A DNA stretch of 64,000 nt from Lentzea sp. NEAU-D7 (GCF_026242055.1 NZ_JAPJDL010000036.1:1-64000); one strand, 5' to 3'. Positions 41,214 to 49,908 are shown, counted from the stretch's first letter. Translations and numbers: made by a program. The notes: generated by a model from the sequence alone, not told the origin.

Positions 41214-41626
41214 TGCCGCCCCGGTCCGAAGGGCCGGAGGAAGTGCCCATCAGCGGTGACGACGACGTCGTCCGCGTGCGCCAGCTCGTGCGCACGTACG
41301 CGCAGCAGACCAAGCTGTCGCTGGTGGACCAGACGAAGCTGGTCACGGCGGCCAGCGAGCTCGCGCGGAACACGCTCATCTACGGCGGCGGGGGTTTCGC
41401 CCGCGTCGAGGAGGTCAGCGACGGACGCCGCGCGGGCGTGCGGGCCTCCTTCCACGACGAGGGACCCGGCATCCCCGACCTGACGCTCGCGCTCGCCGAC
41501 GGCTGGAGCAGCGGCAGCGGACTCGGGCTGGGCCTGAGCGGCGCACGCCGCCTGGTGGACGAGTTCGAGCTGGACACGGAGGTCGGCCGCGGCACGGTCG
41601 TGACGGTGGTCAAGTGGAAGAGATGA
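41213..41626 (+). CDS. rsbT: RsbT-type serine kinase (switch protein)
   Basis: A 137-residue GHKL-fold kinase. The N-box is ASELARNTLIYGGGG, the G1 box DEGPGI and the G2 region GSGLGLGLSGARRLVDEF. RsbT phosphorylates RsbR and RsbS and, once free, activates an RsbU-type phosphatase. A phosphatase with a receiver domain is encoded three genes downstream. ATG 41213 overlaps the rsbS stop by one base. Confidence 0.93.
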   Translation: MPPRSEGPEEVPISGDDDVVRVRQLVRTYAQQTKLSLVDQTKLVTAASELARNTLIYGGGGFARVEEVSDGRRAGVRASFHDEGPGIPDLTLALADGWSSGSGLGLGLSGARRLVDEFELDTEVGRGTVVTVVKWKR

Positions 41627-42651
41627 CCACGGCCAACTGCCTTCCGCTGGTGCGCGACGAGGTCTGGCTGCCCGTGGAGGAGACCGCCCAGGTGGGCAGG
41701 ATCCGCCGCGCGGCCACGTCGCTGGCCGAGCGGCTGGGGTTCGGCGCCACGCGCACGGCCGAGATCGGCCTCGCCGCCACCGAGATCGGGACGAACCTGC
41801 ACAAGCACGCCCAGCAGGGCGTCGTGCTGATCCGCACGGTGCGCGGAGAGCGGGACGCGGCGGTGGAGATCCTCGCCGTCGACCGCGGCCCCGGCATCGC
41901 CGACATGGCGCTGGCGTGGGAGGACGGCCAGTCCACGACCGGCACGCTCGGCGTCGGGCTCGGCGCGGTGGCGCGGCTGGCGACGTCCTGCGCGATGAGT
42001 TCGCGCCCGGGCCGGGGAACCGCGCTGGTGGCGCGGTTCGCCCCGAAGCTGGACTGGGCACCCGAATGGGGTGAGGAACGAGCGGCAGGGGTGACCAGGC
42101 CGATCAACGGCGAGGACGTGTGCGGCGACGCCTACGCGGTCTGCCGGAGCACGGACCGGATGATGCTGATGATGTGCGACGGCTCCGGGCACGGTCCGCT
42201 GGCGGCGGCCGCGTCCGACGCCGCGGTGCGGGTGTTCCGCGAACAGCCGTTCCTGCCGCCCGACCAGGTGGTCGCCCGCCTGCACACGGCGTTGCGCGGC
42301 ACGCGGGGAGGCGCGGTGGCGGTCGCGGACGTCGACCTGGTCCGCCGGACCGTGCGCTTCTGCGGACTGGGCAACATCGCCGCGGCGGTGCTGGCGGACG
42401 GCCGCAAGCAGGGCATGATCTCGGTGCCCGGAGTCGCGGGCCACCAGGCACGCACGATCCGCACGTTCGACTACCCGCTCCCGGAGCGCGCCGTCGTGGC
42501 CATGCACTCCGACGGTCTTACCGAGCGCTGGGGCCCGGACCACGGCAGCGACCTGCTCGCGGACCCGCCGGTGCTGATCGCGGCGACGCTGCTGCGCGAG
42601 GCGGGCGTGCGCCACGACGACGCCTGCGTGCTGGTGGCCCGACCGGCATGA
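41623..42651 (+). CDS. HATPase and PP2C/SpoIIE phosphatase fusion (RsbX-like position)
   Basis: This 342-residue protein joins an RsbW-like ATPase domain (about 15-140, N-box ATEIGTNLHKHA, G1 box DRGPGI) to a SpoIIE/PP2C phosphatase (about 160-340, metal-binding CDGSGHG and HSDGLTERW). It sits where RsbX lies in Bacillus. RsbX resets the stressosome by removing phosphates from RsbS and RsbR, so this is its probable role. ATG 41623 overlaps the rsbT stop by 4 bases. Confidence 0.88.
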   Translation: MTTANCLPLVRDEVWLPVEETAQVGRIRRAATSLAERLGFGATRTAEIGLAATEIGTNLHKHAQQGVVLIRTVRGERDAAVEILAVDRGPGIADMALAWEDGQSTTGTLGVGLGAVARLATSCAMSSRPGRGTALVARFAPKLDWAPEWGEERAAGVTRPINGEDVCGDAYAVCRSTDRMMLMMCDGSGHGPLAAAASDAAVRVFREQPFLPPDQVVARLHTALRGTRGGAVAVADVDLVRRTVRFCGLGNIAAAVLADGRKQGMISVPGVAGHQARTIRTFDYPLPERAVVAMHSDGLTERWGPDHGSDLLADPPVLIAATLLREAGVRHDDACVLVARPA

Positions 42652-44372
42652 CCACCACCGACCTGCTGAAGCTCGTGATCGCCGACGAGCGCGACGTGTT
42701 CCTGCTCCGCCAGCGGGGCAGGCAGGTCGCGGCGGCGGCCGGGCTCGACGGGCAGAACCAGATCCGCGTGGCGACGGCGCTGAGCGACGTCGGCCGGGAG
42801 CTGGTGCGGCAGGAGGTCGCCACGACCGCGGTCTTCCGGCTGCGGCGCGGGCAGGCCCCCGCGTTGCTCGTCGAGCTGTCGTGGCAGGGGCCGGTGAGCG
42901 ACACCGGTCCCGGCTGGGACACCGCCCGCAGGTTGATGAACGACCTGGTCATGAGCACCACCGGCGTCACGATGGTGAAGAAGGTGCCGCAGGCCGTCGC
43001 GCTCGACGAGAGCCTGCTCCAGGCGCTGCGCGAGGACAAGGGCACCACCGCGCTCGACGAGCTGCGCGCCCAGAACCAGGAACTGCTCGAGACGCTGGAG
43101 AACCTGGAGGCCAAGAGCACGGAGCTCGAACGGCTCAACGCCGAGCTGGAGGAGACCAACCGCGGCGTCATGGCTCTCTACCAGGAGCTGTCCGACGAGC
43201 TGGAACAGACGAACCAGGGCGTGGTCGCCCTCTACGCCGAGCTGGACGCGAAGTCCGCGGAGCTGCGGGACGCGGCCGCCGCGCGGATCCGGTTCTGGTC
43301 CAACATCAGCCACGAGCTGCGCGCCCCGATCAACTCGGTGGTCGGCTTGACCCGGCTGCTCGGCGGACCGGGCGGCGACCCCATGACCGACGACCAGCGC
43401 CACCACGTGGACCTGATCAACGAGTCCGCCGCGACGTTGCTGGCGCTGGTGAACGAACTGCTCGACACCGCGAAGGCCGAGTCGGGCAGCCTGCGGCCGC
43501 GGATGGCACCCGTCGCGCTCGACTACGTGATCGCACAGCTGCGGTCGGCGGCGCGGCCGTTGCTGCGCTCCGACGAGGTGCGGCTGGTGGTGGACACGCT
43601 GCCCACGTTGCGGCCGTTGGTCACCGACGAGACGATGCTCGTGCGGATCCTGCGCAACGTCCTGTCCAACGCGGTCAAGTTCACCCAGCGCGGCGAGATC
43701 CGCTTCACCGCCGAGGCCGGCCCCGGTCCCGACGAGGTGCGGTTCGTGGTCACCGACACGGGCATCGGCATCCCGCCCGCCGAGCAGGACCGGGTGTTCG
43801 AGGAGTTCTACCAGGTGCCCAACGCGTTGCAGATCGGTGCGAGCGGCACCGGTCTCGGCCTGTCCTACGCGCGCAAGCTCGCCGAGATCCTCGGCGGGAG
43901 CCTGGAGCTGAACAGCACACCCGGCATCGGCACGCAGGTCGTGCTCACCCTGCGCACCGCGGAGGACGAGTTCGTCCAGCCCGCGCCCGTCGCCTGCGCG
44001 CTGATCGCGGACGGCGACGAGAAGTGCCGCACGGAGCTGCGTGACGCCCTGGCCGGCATCGCCGCCGAGGTGGTCGAGACCGAGGACGGCCGCACCGCGC
44101 TGAACCTGGCGAAGTCGCTGCGCCCGGACCTGGTCCTCGTGAGCGCGAGCGCTCCGGTGATGAGCGGCAGCGCGGTGCTGTCGGTGCTGCGGCTCGACCC
44201 GGAGCTCGCGGGGGTACCGGTGGTCATCGTGTGCGGCGACGACCCCGGTGGTCTCGCGCGCAGCGTGCACAGCCTCGGAGCCGCGATGCTGCACGAGGCC
44301 CGCATCTCCCCGGAAACGGTGAGCCGGGCGGTCAGGGACGCCCAGCTGACGGCGCGCGGAACGGACGGCTGA
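42648..44372 (+). CDS. Hybrid histidine kinase with coiled coil and degenerate receiver
   Basis: A 574-residue kinase. Residues about 1-120 look like a degenerate RsbT-type ATPase domain. Residues about 135-215 are coiled coil with a doubled motif (ELEETNRGVMALYQEL and ELEQTNQGVVALYAEL). The H-box is FWSNISHELRAPINSVVGL, the N-box LRNVLSNAVKF, and G boxes are DTGIGIPP and GTGLGLSYARKL. The final 120 residues fold like a receiver, but the phospho-acceptor Asp is replaced (LVLVSASAPVMSG). ATG 42648 overlaps the previous stop by 4 bases. It probably phosphorylates the receiver of the next protein. Confidence 0.88.
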   Translation: MTTTDLLKLVIADERDVFLLRQRGRQVAAAAGLDGQNQIRVATALSDVGRELVRQEVATTAVFRLRRGQAPALLVELSWQGPVSDTGPGWDTARRLMNDLVMSTTGVTMVKKVPQAVALDESLLQALREDKGTTALDELRAQNQELLETLENLEAKSTELERLNAELEETNRGVMALYQELSDELEQTNQGVVALYAELDAKSAELRDAAAARIRFWSNISHELRAPINSVVGLTRLLGGPGGDPMTDDQRHHVDLINESAATLLALVNELLDTAKAESGSLRPRMAPVALDYVIAQLRSAARPLLRSDEVRLVVDTLPTLRPLVTDETMLVRILRNVLSNAVKFTQRGEIRFTAEAGPGPDEVRFVVTDTGIGIPPAEQDRVFEEFYQVPNALQIGASGTGLGLSYARKLAEILGGSLELNSTPGIGTQVVLTLRTAEDEFVQPAPVACALIADGDEKCRTELRDALAGIAAEVVETEDGRTALNLAKSLRPDLVLVSASAPVMSGSAVLSVLRLDPELAGVPVVIVCGDDPGGLARSVHSLGAAMLHEARISPETVSRAVRDAQLTARGTDG

Positions 44373-45925
44373 TGAACCCGACAGCCATGGGCGGAGGGCC
44401 GGCCAGGGTCCTCGTGGTGGACGACCTGGAGGCGAGCCGGTTCATCGCCTGCAGCTGGCTGCGCCGCAGCGGCCACACGGTGGTCGAGGCGACCACGGCG
44501 GCGGAGGCGCTCACCGCGCTGGAGGCCGACTCGTTCGACCTCGTCCTGCTCGACGTGCACCTGCCGGACATGAGCGGCTACGACGTGACGGAGCGGATCA
44601 AGGCTGATCCCCGCACGCGCTCGATCCCGGTCGTGATGCTCTCGGCGACCTACATCGAGCCCGAGGACAAGGTTCTCGGGCTCACCCGCGGCGCCGACGC
44701 CTACCTCACCGAACCCGTCGATCCCGGCGAGCTGCTCGCCAACGTCGAGGCGGCGTTGCGCTACCACCGCGCCCGTGCCCTCGCCGAACACCTCGCCGCC
44801 CGGCTGACCAGGCTGACCACGGCCACGTTCGCGGTCAACGCCGCGACCACGTTCGAGACACTGGCCGAAGCCGCCGCGATCGGGGCCGCGGACGTGCTCG
44901 ACACGGAGGCGACCGCCGTTCTCACCGCCCCGTCCGGTGCCGTCTGCGTCGTGACGGCGGGCAGCGGGACCGGGGCCCGTCCGCAGAACGCGGACGTCGA
45001 GCAGTGGATGGTGGCGCTCAGCCCGGGAGTCGGCGTCACCGTGGTCGAGGCCGGTGCGGTGCCGTGGCACCCGTTGGCGGTGGCGGTGGTCGCGCGCACG
45101 AAGCCGCGCCGCCCGCCCATCGGGATCGTGGTCGGGTCTCGGGCCGTGACCGGTGACGACGACCGGAACCTGCTGCGCCAGCTCGCCCAGGCGACCGCGC
45201 TGGCCGCCGAGGGCCTGCACACGTTCGCCGAGGAGCATTCGCTCGCGCTCACCTTGCAGCGCAGCCTCCTGCCCCGCGCGTTGCCGCACCGCCCGGAACT
45301 GCCGATGACGGCCCGGTACGTGCCCGCGTCGAGCAACGCCGAGATCGGCGGCGACTTCTACGACGTGATCGAGCTCGGCGGGAACCTGCTGATCGCCATC
45401 GGAGACGTGTGCGGCCACTCGATCGAGGCCGCGACGGTGATGGGGGAGGTGCGGCACACCCTGCGCGCCTACGCGGTGGAGGGCCACCGGCCGGCCGAGA
45501 TCCTGCGCCTGGTCGACGCCCTGCTCGAACGGTTCCACCCGATCGGCGGCCTCACCACCATGTGCCTGCTGGAGGTCGACCTGGAGGCGGGCACGATGGC
45601 CGTCGCGAACGCCGGTCACGTGCCGCCGCTGATCGTCGACGACCAGGGCGCTCGCTACGTCGACGTGCGCGGTCCGTTGCTGGGCATCGGGCTGGAACGG
45701 CCGGAGGCCACCGTGCTGCCGCTGCCGCCCGCGACCACCGTGCTCCTGACGACCGACGGTCTCGTCGAACGGCCGGGAATCGACCTGGACGAGGGCATGG
45801 AGAAGCTGCGCGCGACCGTGTCGGACACCGAGGACATGGACGATCTCGCCGATCGCCTGCTCGCCGAGCTGGGGCAGGGCAAGCGGGACGACATCGCGCT
45901 CCTGCTGCTGCGACGTCTCGGGTGA
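44372..45925 (+). CDS. Response regulator with GAF-like and SpoIIE phosphatase domains (RsbU/RsbP-like)
   Basis: This 517-residue protein has an intact receiver (residues 12-130: VLVVDD, phospho-Asp in DLVLLDVHLPDMSGYD). A GAF-like linker (about 150-280) and a PP2C/SpoIIE phosphatase follow (about 300-515: NAEIGGDFYDV, GDVCGHS, TTDGLVERPG). It should dephosphorylate an anti-sigma antagonist (RsbV type) and so free a sigma factor. Input may come from the upstream kinase via the receiver and from RsbT. ATG 44372 overlaps the kinase stop by one base. Confidence 0.9.
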   Translation: MNPTAMGGGPARVLVVDDLEASRFIACSWLRRSGHTVVEATTAAEALTALEADSFDLVLLDVHLPDMSGYDVTERIKADPRTRSIPVVMLSATYIEPEDKVLGLTRGADAYLTEPVDPGELLANVEAALRYHRARALAEHLAARLTRLTTATFAVNAATTFETLAEAAAIGAADVLDTEATAVLTAPSGAVCVVTAGSGTGARPQNADVEQWMVALSPGVGVTVVEAGAVPWHPLAVAVVARTKPRRPPIGIVVGSRAVTGDDDRNLLRQLAQATALAAEGLHTFAEEHSLALTLQRSLLPRALPHRPELPMTARYVPASSNAEIGGDFYDVIELGGNLLIAIGDVCGHSIEAATVMGEVRHTLRAYAVEGHRPAEILRLVDALLERFHPIGGLTTMCLLEVDLEAGTMAVANAGHVPPLIVDDQGARYVDVRGPLLGIGLERPEATVLPLPPATTVLLTTDGLVERPGIDLDEGMEKLRATVSDTEDMDDLADRLLAELGQGKRDDIALLLLRRLG

Positions 45926-46311
45926 CGGCTCGCGTGGTGGACCTGCCGGTGACGCGGGGCATGTGCATGGCCTCGTTGCGCCGCGATCTCACCGCCGCCC
46001 TGGACGGACTCGGCGAGGACCACCTCTACGACGTGCAGCTCGTGGTGACCGAACTCGTGGCGAACGTGCTGGACCACACCTCCAGCAGCACCGGCCACCT
46101 CCGGGTCCTGCTGCGCCAGGAGCCCTGCGCGGTGACGGTCGAGGTGGACGACGAGTCCGCGGTGCGGCCGGTGTACGGCCGTTCCAGCCTGGGGGAGCAC
46201 CGGGGCAGGGGAATGGTGCTGGTGGACGACATCTCGCGCGAGTGGGGCTGCCGTCCGCGCGGTGAGAGAGGCAAGACCGTGTTCGCCCTGGTGGAGTGCA
46301 CCGGAATCTGA
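45922..46311 (+). CDS. RsbW-type anti-sigma factor kinase
   Basis: A 129-residue GHKL ATPase with N-box VTELVANVLDHTSS and a G2-like GRGMVLVDD. The G1 region (VDDESAVRP) is loose. RsbW-type proteins bind a sigma factor and phosphorylate its antagonist. Neither a sigma factor nor a single-domain antagonist is encoded nearby, so the partners lie elsewhere. GTG 45922 overlaps the preceding stop by 4 bases. It closes the seven-gene operon. Confidence 0.85.
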   Translation: MTARVVDLPVTRGMCMASLRRDLTAALDGLGEDHLYDVQLVVTELVANVLDHTSSSTGHLRVLLRQEPCAVTVEVDDESAVRPVYGRSSLGEHRGRGMVLVDDISREWGCRPRGERGKTVFALVECTGI

Positions 46312-46324
46312 CCCGGCCGGCGCG

Positions 46325-46348
46325 GTTACCCCGGTTCGGCCGGGGTAT
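46325..46348 (+). promoter_or_regulatory. SigB/SigF-type promoter before the 95-residue gene
   Basis: GTTA (46325-46328), 14 bases, GGGTAT (46343-46348). The ATG at 46357 lies 8 bases after the -10 element, so the mRNA would be leaderless or nearly so. It starts 13 bases after the stressosome operon ends. Confidence 0.55.
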
Positions 46349-46356
46349 CTCGGGCC

Positions 46357-46644
46357 ATGGCCACCACACCGTCAGCGTCCCGCGGCGAGCCGTCCTGGCC
46401 GCCGGAAGGACGAGAACCACTTCCCGCAAGCGGAAGAACCGTCACCGAGCACCTCGAGAACGGCGCGGTCGTGACGTACTTCGACCCCTCCCCGTCCGGC
46501 GGGCCGCCGTTCCGGCGTGCGGTCGCGGTCGGGCCGGAGATCGTCGACCCCGTCACGGACCTGTGCTGGATCCCCCTGATGCGCACAGACCTGACGCTCG
46601 ACATGGTGATGTGGCCGCTGGTCGTGGACATCGCTCCGCAGTAG
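46357..46644 (+). CDS. Hypothetical protein, stress-promoter linked
   Basis: I do not recognise this 95-residue protein. The N-terminal third is Pro/Ser-rich and probably unstructured. The rest (about 28-95) is compact, with YFDPSPSGGPPF and a Trp-containing end. No ribosome site precedes the ATG, but a stress-type -10 element ends 8 bases upstream, so leaderless translation is plausible. A strong hairpin follows its stop. Its position directly after the rsb operon suggests a stress-induced product. Confidence 0.6.
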   Translation: MATTPSASRGEPSWPPEGREPLPASGRTVTEHLENGAVVTYFDPSPSGGPPFRRAVAVGPEIVDPVTDLCWIPLMRTDLTLDMVMWPLVVDIAPQ

Positions 46645-46647
46645 GCC

Positions 46648-46684
46648 CCGCGGGCGGGGCGACGTGGTGCCGCCCCGCCCGCGG
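46648..46684. terminator. Bidirectional terminator hairpin
   Basis: CCGCGGGCGGGGCG (46648-46661) pairs perfectly with CGCCCCGCCCGCGG (46671-46684) around a 9-base loop. It fills the gap between two convergent genes and should stop transcription from both sides. Confidence 0.8.
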
Positions 46685-46686
46685 CC

Positions 46687-47103
46687 TCACCGCGTGACCG
46701 CTCCGCTCACGGGCTCCAGCAGCGCCAGCATCTCCGGCAGGTCGAAGTGCCGGGCGACGTCGAGCGCGGACCTCGGCCCGAGAGCGGGGTCCGCCCCCGC
46801 GTCGAGCAGCAGGCGGACGATGCTCTCGGAGCGCCGGAACACCGCCGCTCCCAGGGCGGTCTGTCCCCGGTCGTTGACCCGGCCGGTGTCGGCGCCCCGC
46901 TCCAGCAACGCCCGGACCGCGTCCGTGTGGCAGTGGTACGCGGCCAGGATCAGCAGGGAGTCGCCCGCACCGTTGGTGAGGTTGACCGGTATCCCCGCGT
47001 CGATCGCCTCGGCCAGTCGTGCCGTGTCACCGGCACGGGCGAGGTCGAACATCGAGCGCAGGAAGGCGAGCTCCTCCTCGGTGAGCGTCTGCTGGCCGCT
47101 CAT
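46687..47103 (-). CDS. Ankyrin-repeat protein paired with catalase
   Basis: This 138-residue protein consists of about three ankyrin repeats (for example DSLLILAAYHCHTDAVRALL and QTALGAAVFRRSESIVRLLL). ATG 47103 overlaps the catalase stop by 4 bases. Pairing of catalase with an ankyrin protein is known from Pseudomonas katB-ankB, where AnkB is needed for full catalase activity. A similar accessory or scaffold role is likely here. It has no signal peptide, unlike AnkB. Confidence 0.85.
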   Translation of the reverse strand: MSGQQTLTEEELAFLRSMFDLARAGDTARLAEAIDAGIPVNLTNGAGDSLLILAAYHCHTDAVRALLERGADTGRVNDRGQTALGAAVFRRSESIVRLLLDAGADPALGPRSALDVARHFDLPEMLALLEPVSGAVTR

Positions 47104-49298
47104 GCGATGGCCGTGGGGAAGCGGTCCCACACGCGGTGGGCGCCGAGCAGCGTCGTCACCTCCGCGAGGACCTTCGACGGGCTGTCGTCGACCACGATCC
47201 CCGGTCCCGTGCCGCAGCCGGCGGCCTCCACCGCCGCGCGTCCGGTGCCCCACGCGCCGATGGCCTTGGCGTGGCGGAAGCACTCCTGGATCATGAGGGT
47301 GACGCGCGGGTCGGTGGCGTTGCCCGCCACCAGCAGCGCGTCGAACTCGATCGAGCGCGCGGTGAGGAACGTCCGCTGCGCGACCAGGTCGCTGTCGCCG
47401 AGCGGCCCACCGGTCGGAGCGATCAGAAGCGGCACCATCCCGCCCGCCAGGACGGTCTCGCGCACCGTGCGCACGCCGTCGAGGTCGGCCGGGTCGACCA
47501 CGATTCCGATGATGCGGCCGTCCGTCGGCCACGTCTGCCCGACCTGCGAGAGGGCGGGACTCGGCGTGACCTTCTTCAGCTTGGCCTGGGCCGGCACCGG
47601 AAGTCCCAGCCCCTTGGCCACCTCGGCGCACAGGACGGGGTCGACGTTGGCCAGCACCAGCAGCTCGCGTTCCTTGATCGCCTGCTCGTAGCACTTGCCC
47701 AGCTCGAAGGTGAACGCGCTGACCACGTGTTCCTTCTCGACCGGCGACAGGCTCTGCCAGAACAGCCTCGGCTGGGTGTAGTGGTCCGCGAACGACTTCG
47801 GTGCCTCGCGCACCTTGACGGCCCGCGGCAACGGCTGCGCCACCTCGACGAGCGGCCGGTCCCCGGCCTTCGCGACGAACGGGTTGCCGCCGTCGAGGGT
47901 GTTCGGCCGGTAGGGGGCGACGCCCGCGTGCACGGCTTGCTGGTGGAACCCGTCGCGGAGCATGTCGTTGACCGGCACGTGCGGGCGGTTGATCGGGATC
48001 TGGTTGAAGTTCGGTCCCGCGAGCCTGGTCAGCTGGGTGTCCAGGTAGGAGAACAGCCGGGACTGCAGCAGCGGGTCGTCGGTGACGTCGATGCCCGGCA
48101 CCAGGTTGCCGAGGTGGAACGCCACCTGCTCGGTCTCCGCGAAGTAGTTCTGCGGGTTGCGGTTGAGCGTCAGCATCCCGACCGGCTGCACCGGTGCGAG
48201 CTCCTCCGGCACGATCTTCGTCGGGTCGAGCAGGTCGATGCCCTCGAAGGTCTGCTGCGGGGTGTCGGGCATGATCTGCAGGCCGAGCTCCCACTGCGGG
48301 TACGCGCCGGACTCGATGGCGTCGGCGAGGTCGCGGCGGTGGAAGTCGGGGTCGAAGCCGCTGGCCATCTGCGCCTCCTCCCACACCAGGGAGTGCACGC
48401 CCAGCTTCGGCTTCCAGTGGAACTTCGCGAGCACGGTCTCGCCCTCGGCGTTGACGAGGCGGAACGTGTGGACGCCGAAGCCCTCCATCGTGCGGTACGA
48501 GCGGGGGATGCCCCGGTCGGACATGTTCCACAGGACGTGGTGGGTGGCCTCGGTGTGGGTCGACACGAAGTCCCAGAACGTGTCGTGCGCGCTCTGCGCC
48601 TGCGGGATCTCACGGTCCGGGTGCGGCTTGCCCGCGTGGATCACGTCCGGGAACTTGATCCCGTCCTGGATGAAGAAGACGGGGATGTTGTTGCCCACCA
48701 GGTCGAAGTTGCCCTCCTGGGTGTAGAACTTCGTCGCGAACCCGCGGGTGTCCCGCACGGTGTCCGCCGACCCGCGTGAGCCCAGCACTGTCGAGAACCG
48801 CACGAACACCGGCGTCTCCACGCCGTCCCCGAGGAACCCGGCCATGCAGACGTTCGAGGCGGTGCCGTAGCCGACGAACACGCCGTGCGCGCCGTACCCG
48901 CGTGCGTGGACGACTCGCTCCGGGATGCGCTCGTGGTCGAAGTGCATGACCTTCTCGCGCAGGTGGTGGTCCTGCAGCAGCGTCGGCCCGCGCTCGCCGG
49001 CCTTCAGCGAGTGGTCGGTGTCGCGCAGCCGCGCCCCGGCGGAGGTGGTCAGGAACTCGCCCTGCTGGCCCTGGGACAGCTTGGGTGCCCCGGTCGGGGC
49101 GCCGGTGGGCGACACCGTCTCCGGCCCTGTCTGGTCGTGCTTGGGCGGCAACGGCCCCCGCGGCTCTGTGGGCTCCTCGAGCGACGGCGGCTCACTGGCC
49201 GGGGCACCGGGGATCGGCGGGTTCACCAGTTCGGTGACCTTGTCCACCGCCTTCTCCACCGCCGCCTTCACGACCTTGCCTGGCTTCTTGCTCGCCAC
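47100..49298 (-). CDS. katE: Large-subunit catalase, HPII/KatE type
   Basis: A 732-residue clade II catalase that removes hydrogen peroxide. The first 75 residues are a Lys/Pro-rich extension. The catalytic His is in IPERVVHARGYGAHG and the catalytic Asn in NNIPVFFIQDGIKFPD. The haem Tyr region is RLFSYLDTQLTRL. The last 150 residues are the flavodoxin/DJ-1-like domain found only in large-subunit catalases. GTG 49298 follows TAGGAGGAAG. It has a stress-type promoter and is co-transcribed with the ankyrin gene. Confidence 0.95.
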   Translation of the reverse strand: MASKKPGKVVKAAVEKAVDKVTELVNPPIPGAPASEPPSLEEPTEPRGPLPPKHDQTGPETVSPTGAPTGAPKLSQGQQGEFLTTSAGARLRDTDHSLKAGERGPTLLQDHHLREKVMHFDHERIPERVVHARGYGAHGVFVGYGTASNVCMAGFLGDGVETPVFVRFSTVLGSRGSADTVRDTRGFATKFYTQEGNFDLVGNNIPVFFIQDGIKFPDVIHAGKPHPDREIPQAQSAHDTFWDFVSTHTEATHHVLWNMSDRGIPRSYRTMEGFGVHTFRLVNAEGETVLAKFHWKPKLGVHSLVWEEAQMASGFDPDFHRRDLADAIESGAYPQWELGLQIMPDTPQQTFEGIDLLDPTKIVPEELAPVQPVGMLTLNRNPQNYFAETEQVAFHLGNLVPGIDVTDDPLLQSRLFSYLDTQLTRLAGPNFNQIPINRPHVPVNDMLRDGFHQQAVHAGVAPYRPNTLDGGNPFVAKAGDRPLVEVAQPLPRAVKVREAPKSFADHYTQPRLFWQSLSPVEKEHVVSAFTFELGKCYEQAIKERELLVLANVDPVLCAEVAKGLGLPVPAQAKLKKVTPSPALSQVGQTWPTDGRIIGIVVDPADLDGVRTVRETVLAGGMVPLLIAPTGGPLGDSDLVAQRTFLTARSIEFDALLVAGNATDPRVTLMIQECFRHAKAIGAWGTGRAAVEAAGCGTGPGIVVDDSPSKVLAEVTTLLGAHRVWDRFPTAIA

Positions 49299-49334
49299 TG
49301 CTTCCTCCTACCGCACAGGAATGTCAGAGAGGCA

Positions 49335-49361
49335 GTACCCGGTGATTCGCGGATGCCAACC
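49335..49361 (-). promoter_or_regulatory. SigB/SigF-type promoter of catalase operon
   Basis: On the minus strand GGTTG (49361-49357), 16 bases, GGGTAC (49340-49335). The GTG start at 49298 lies 36 bases after the -10 element and has a strong ribosome site. Confidence 0.62.
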
Positions 49362-49376
49362 ATTAGGCCCACAACC

Positions 49377-49401
49377 GTTTGGCTGGATTTCGAAGGGGTA
49401 G
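49377..49401 (+). promoter_or_regulatory. SigB/SigF-type promoter of DUF4383 gene
   Basis: GTTT (49377-49380), 15 bases, GGGTAG (49396-49401), diverging from the catalase promoter 15 bases away. The ATG is at 49442, a normal leader length. Confidence 0.65.
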
Positions 49402-49441
49402 CCGATCGCGTCCGAAAGGGCTCACGTTCAAGGGAGTCGTC

Positions 49442-49885
49442 ATGTCTCGAACCGAAACGGCGCGGCGTGGCACGATCCAGACCGCCGCGATGGCCGTGGC
49501 CGCGGTGTTCACCCTGGTGGGCATTGCCGGGTTCATCCCCGGCCTGACCACGAACTACGACGCGCTGGAGCTGGCCGGCCACGAGTCCCAGGCGATGCTG
49601 CTGGGTCTGTTCGCGGTGTCGGTCTTCCACAACATCGTCCACCTGGCCTTCGGCGTGGCCGGATTCCTGATGGCCCGCACGGCCGGAGGCGCGTACTGGT
49701 ACCTCGTCGGTGGCGGAGCCGTCTACCTGGTGCTGTGGCTGTACGGGTTGGTGATCGACCACGACAGCGCCGCCAACTTCGTTCCGTTCAACACGGCCGA
49801 CAACTGGCTGCACCTGTTCCTGGGTGTCGGCATGGTCGCGCTCGGTCTGGCGCTCGGTCGCGGTCGCGTCGCGCGCACGCGCTGA
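49442..49885 (+). CDS. DUF4383 membrane protein
   Basis: This 147-residue protein has four predicted membrane helices (about 12-32, 50-75, 82-105, 118-140). NIVHLAFGVAGFLMAR and DNWLHLFLGVGMVALG, with their His residues, are typical of DUF4383. Function is unknown. ATG 49442 follows AAGGGAG. It is divergent from the catalase operon, each with a stress-type promoter, and ends at a strong bidirectional terminator. Confidence 0.85.
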   Translation: MSRTETARRGTIQTAAMAVAAVFTLVGIAGFIPGLTTNYDALELAGHESQAMLLGLFAVSVFHNIVHLAFGVAGFLMARTAGGAYWYLVGGGAVYLVLWLYGLVIDHDSAANFVPFNTADNWLHLFLGVGMVALGLALGRGRVARTR

Positions 49886-49908
49886 TTCCGCGTATTCCTG
49901 CTGACGAA

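Noticed and set aside
39994..46644. A SigB/SigF-type sigma factor or single-domain RsbV in or after the stressosome operon
   Set aside because: Every frame was checked by motif; only STAS proteins of RsbR and RsbS type and ATPases are present, with no sigma domains.
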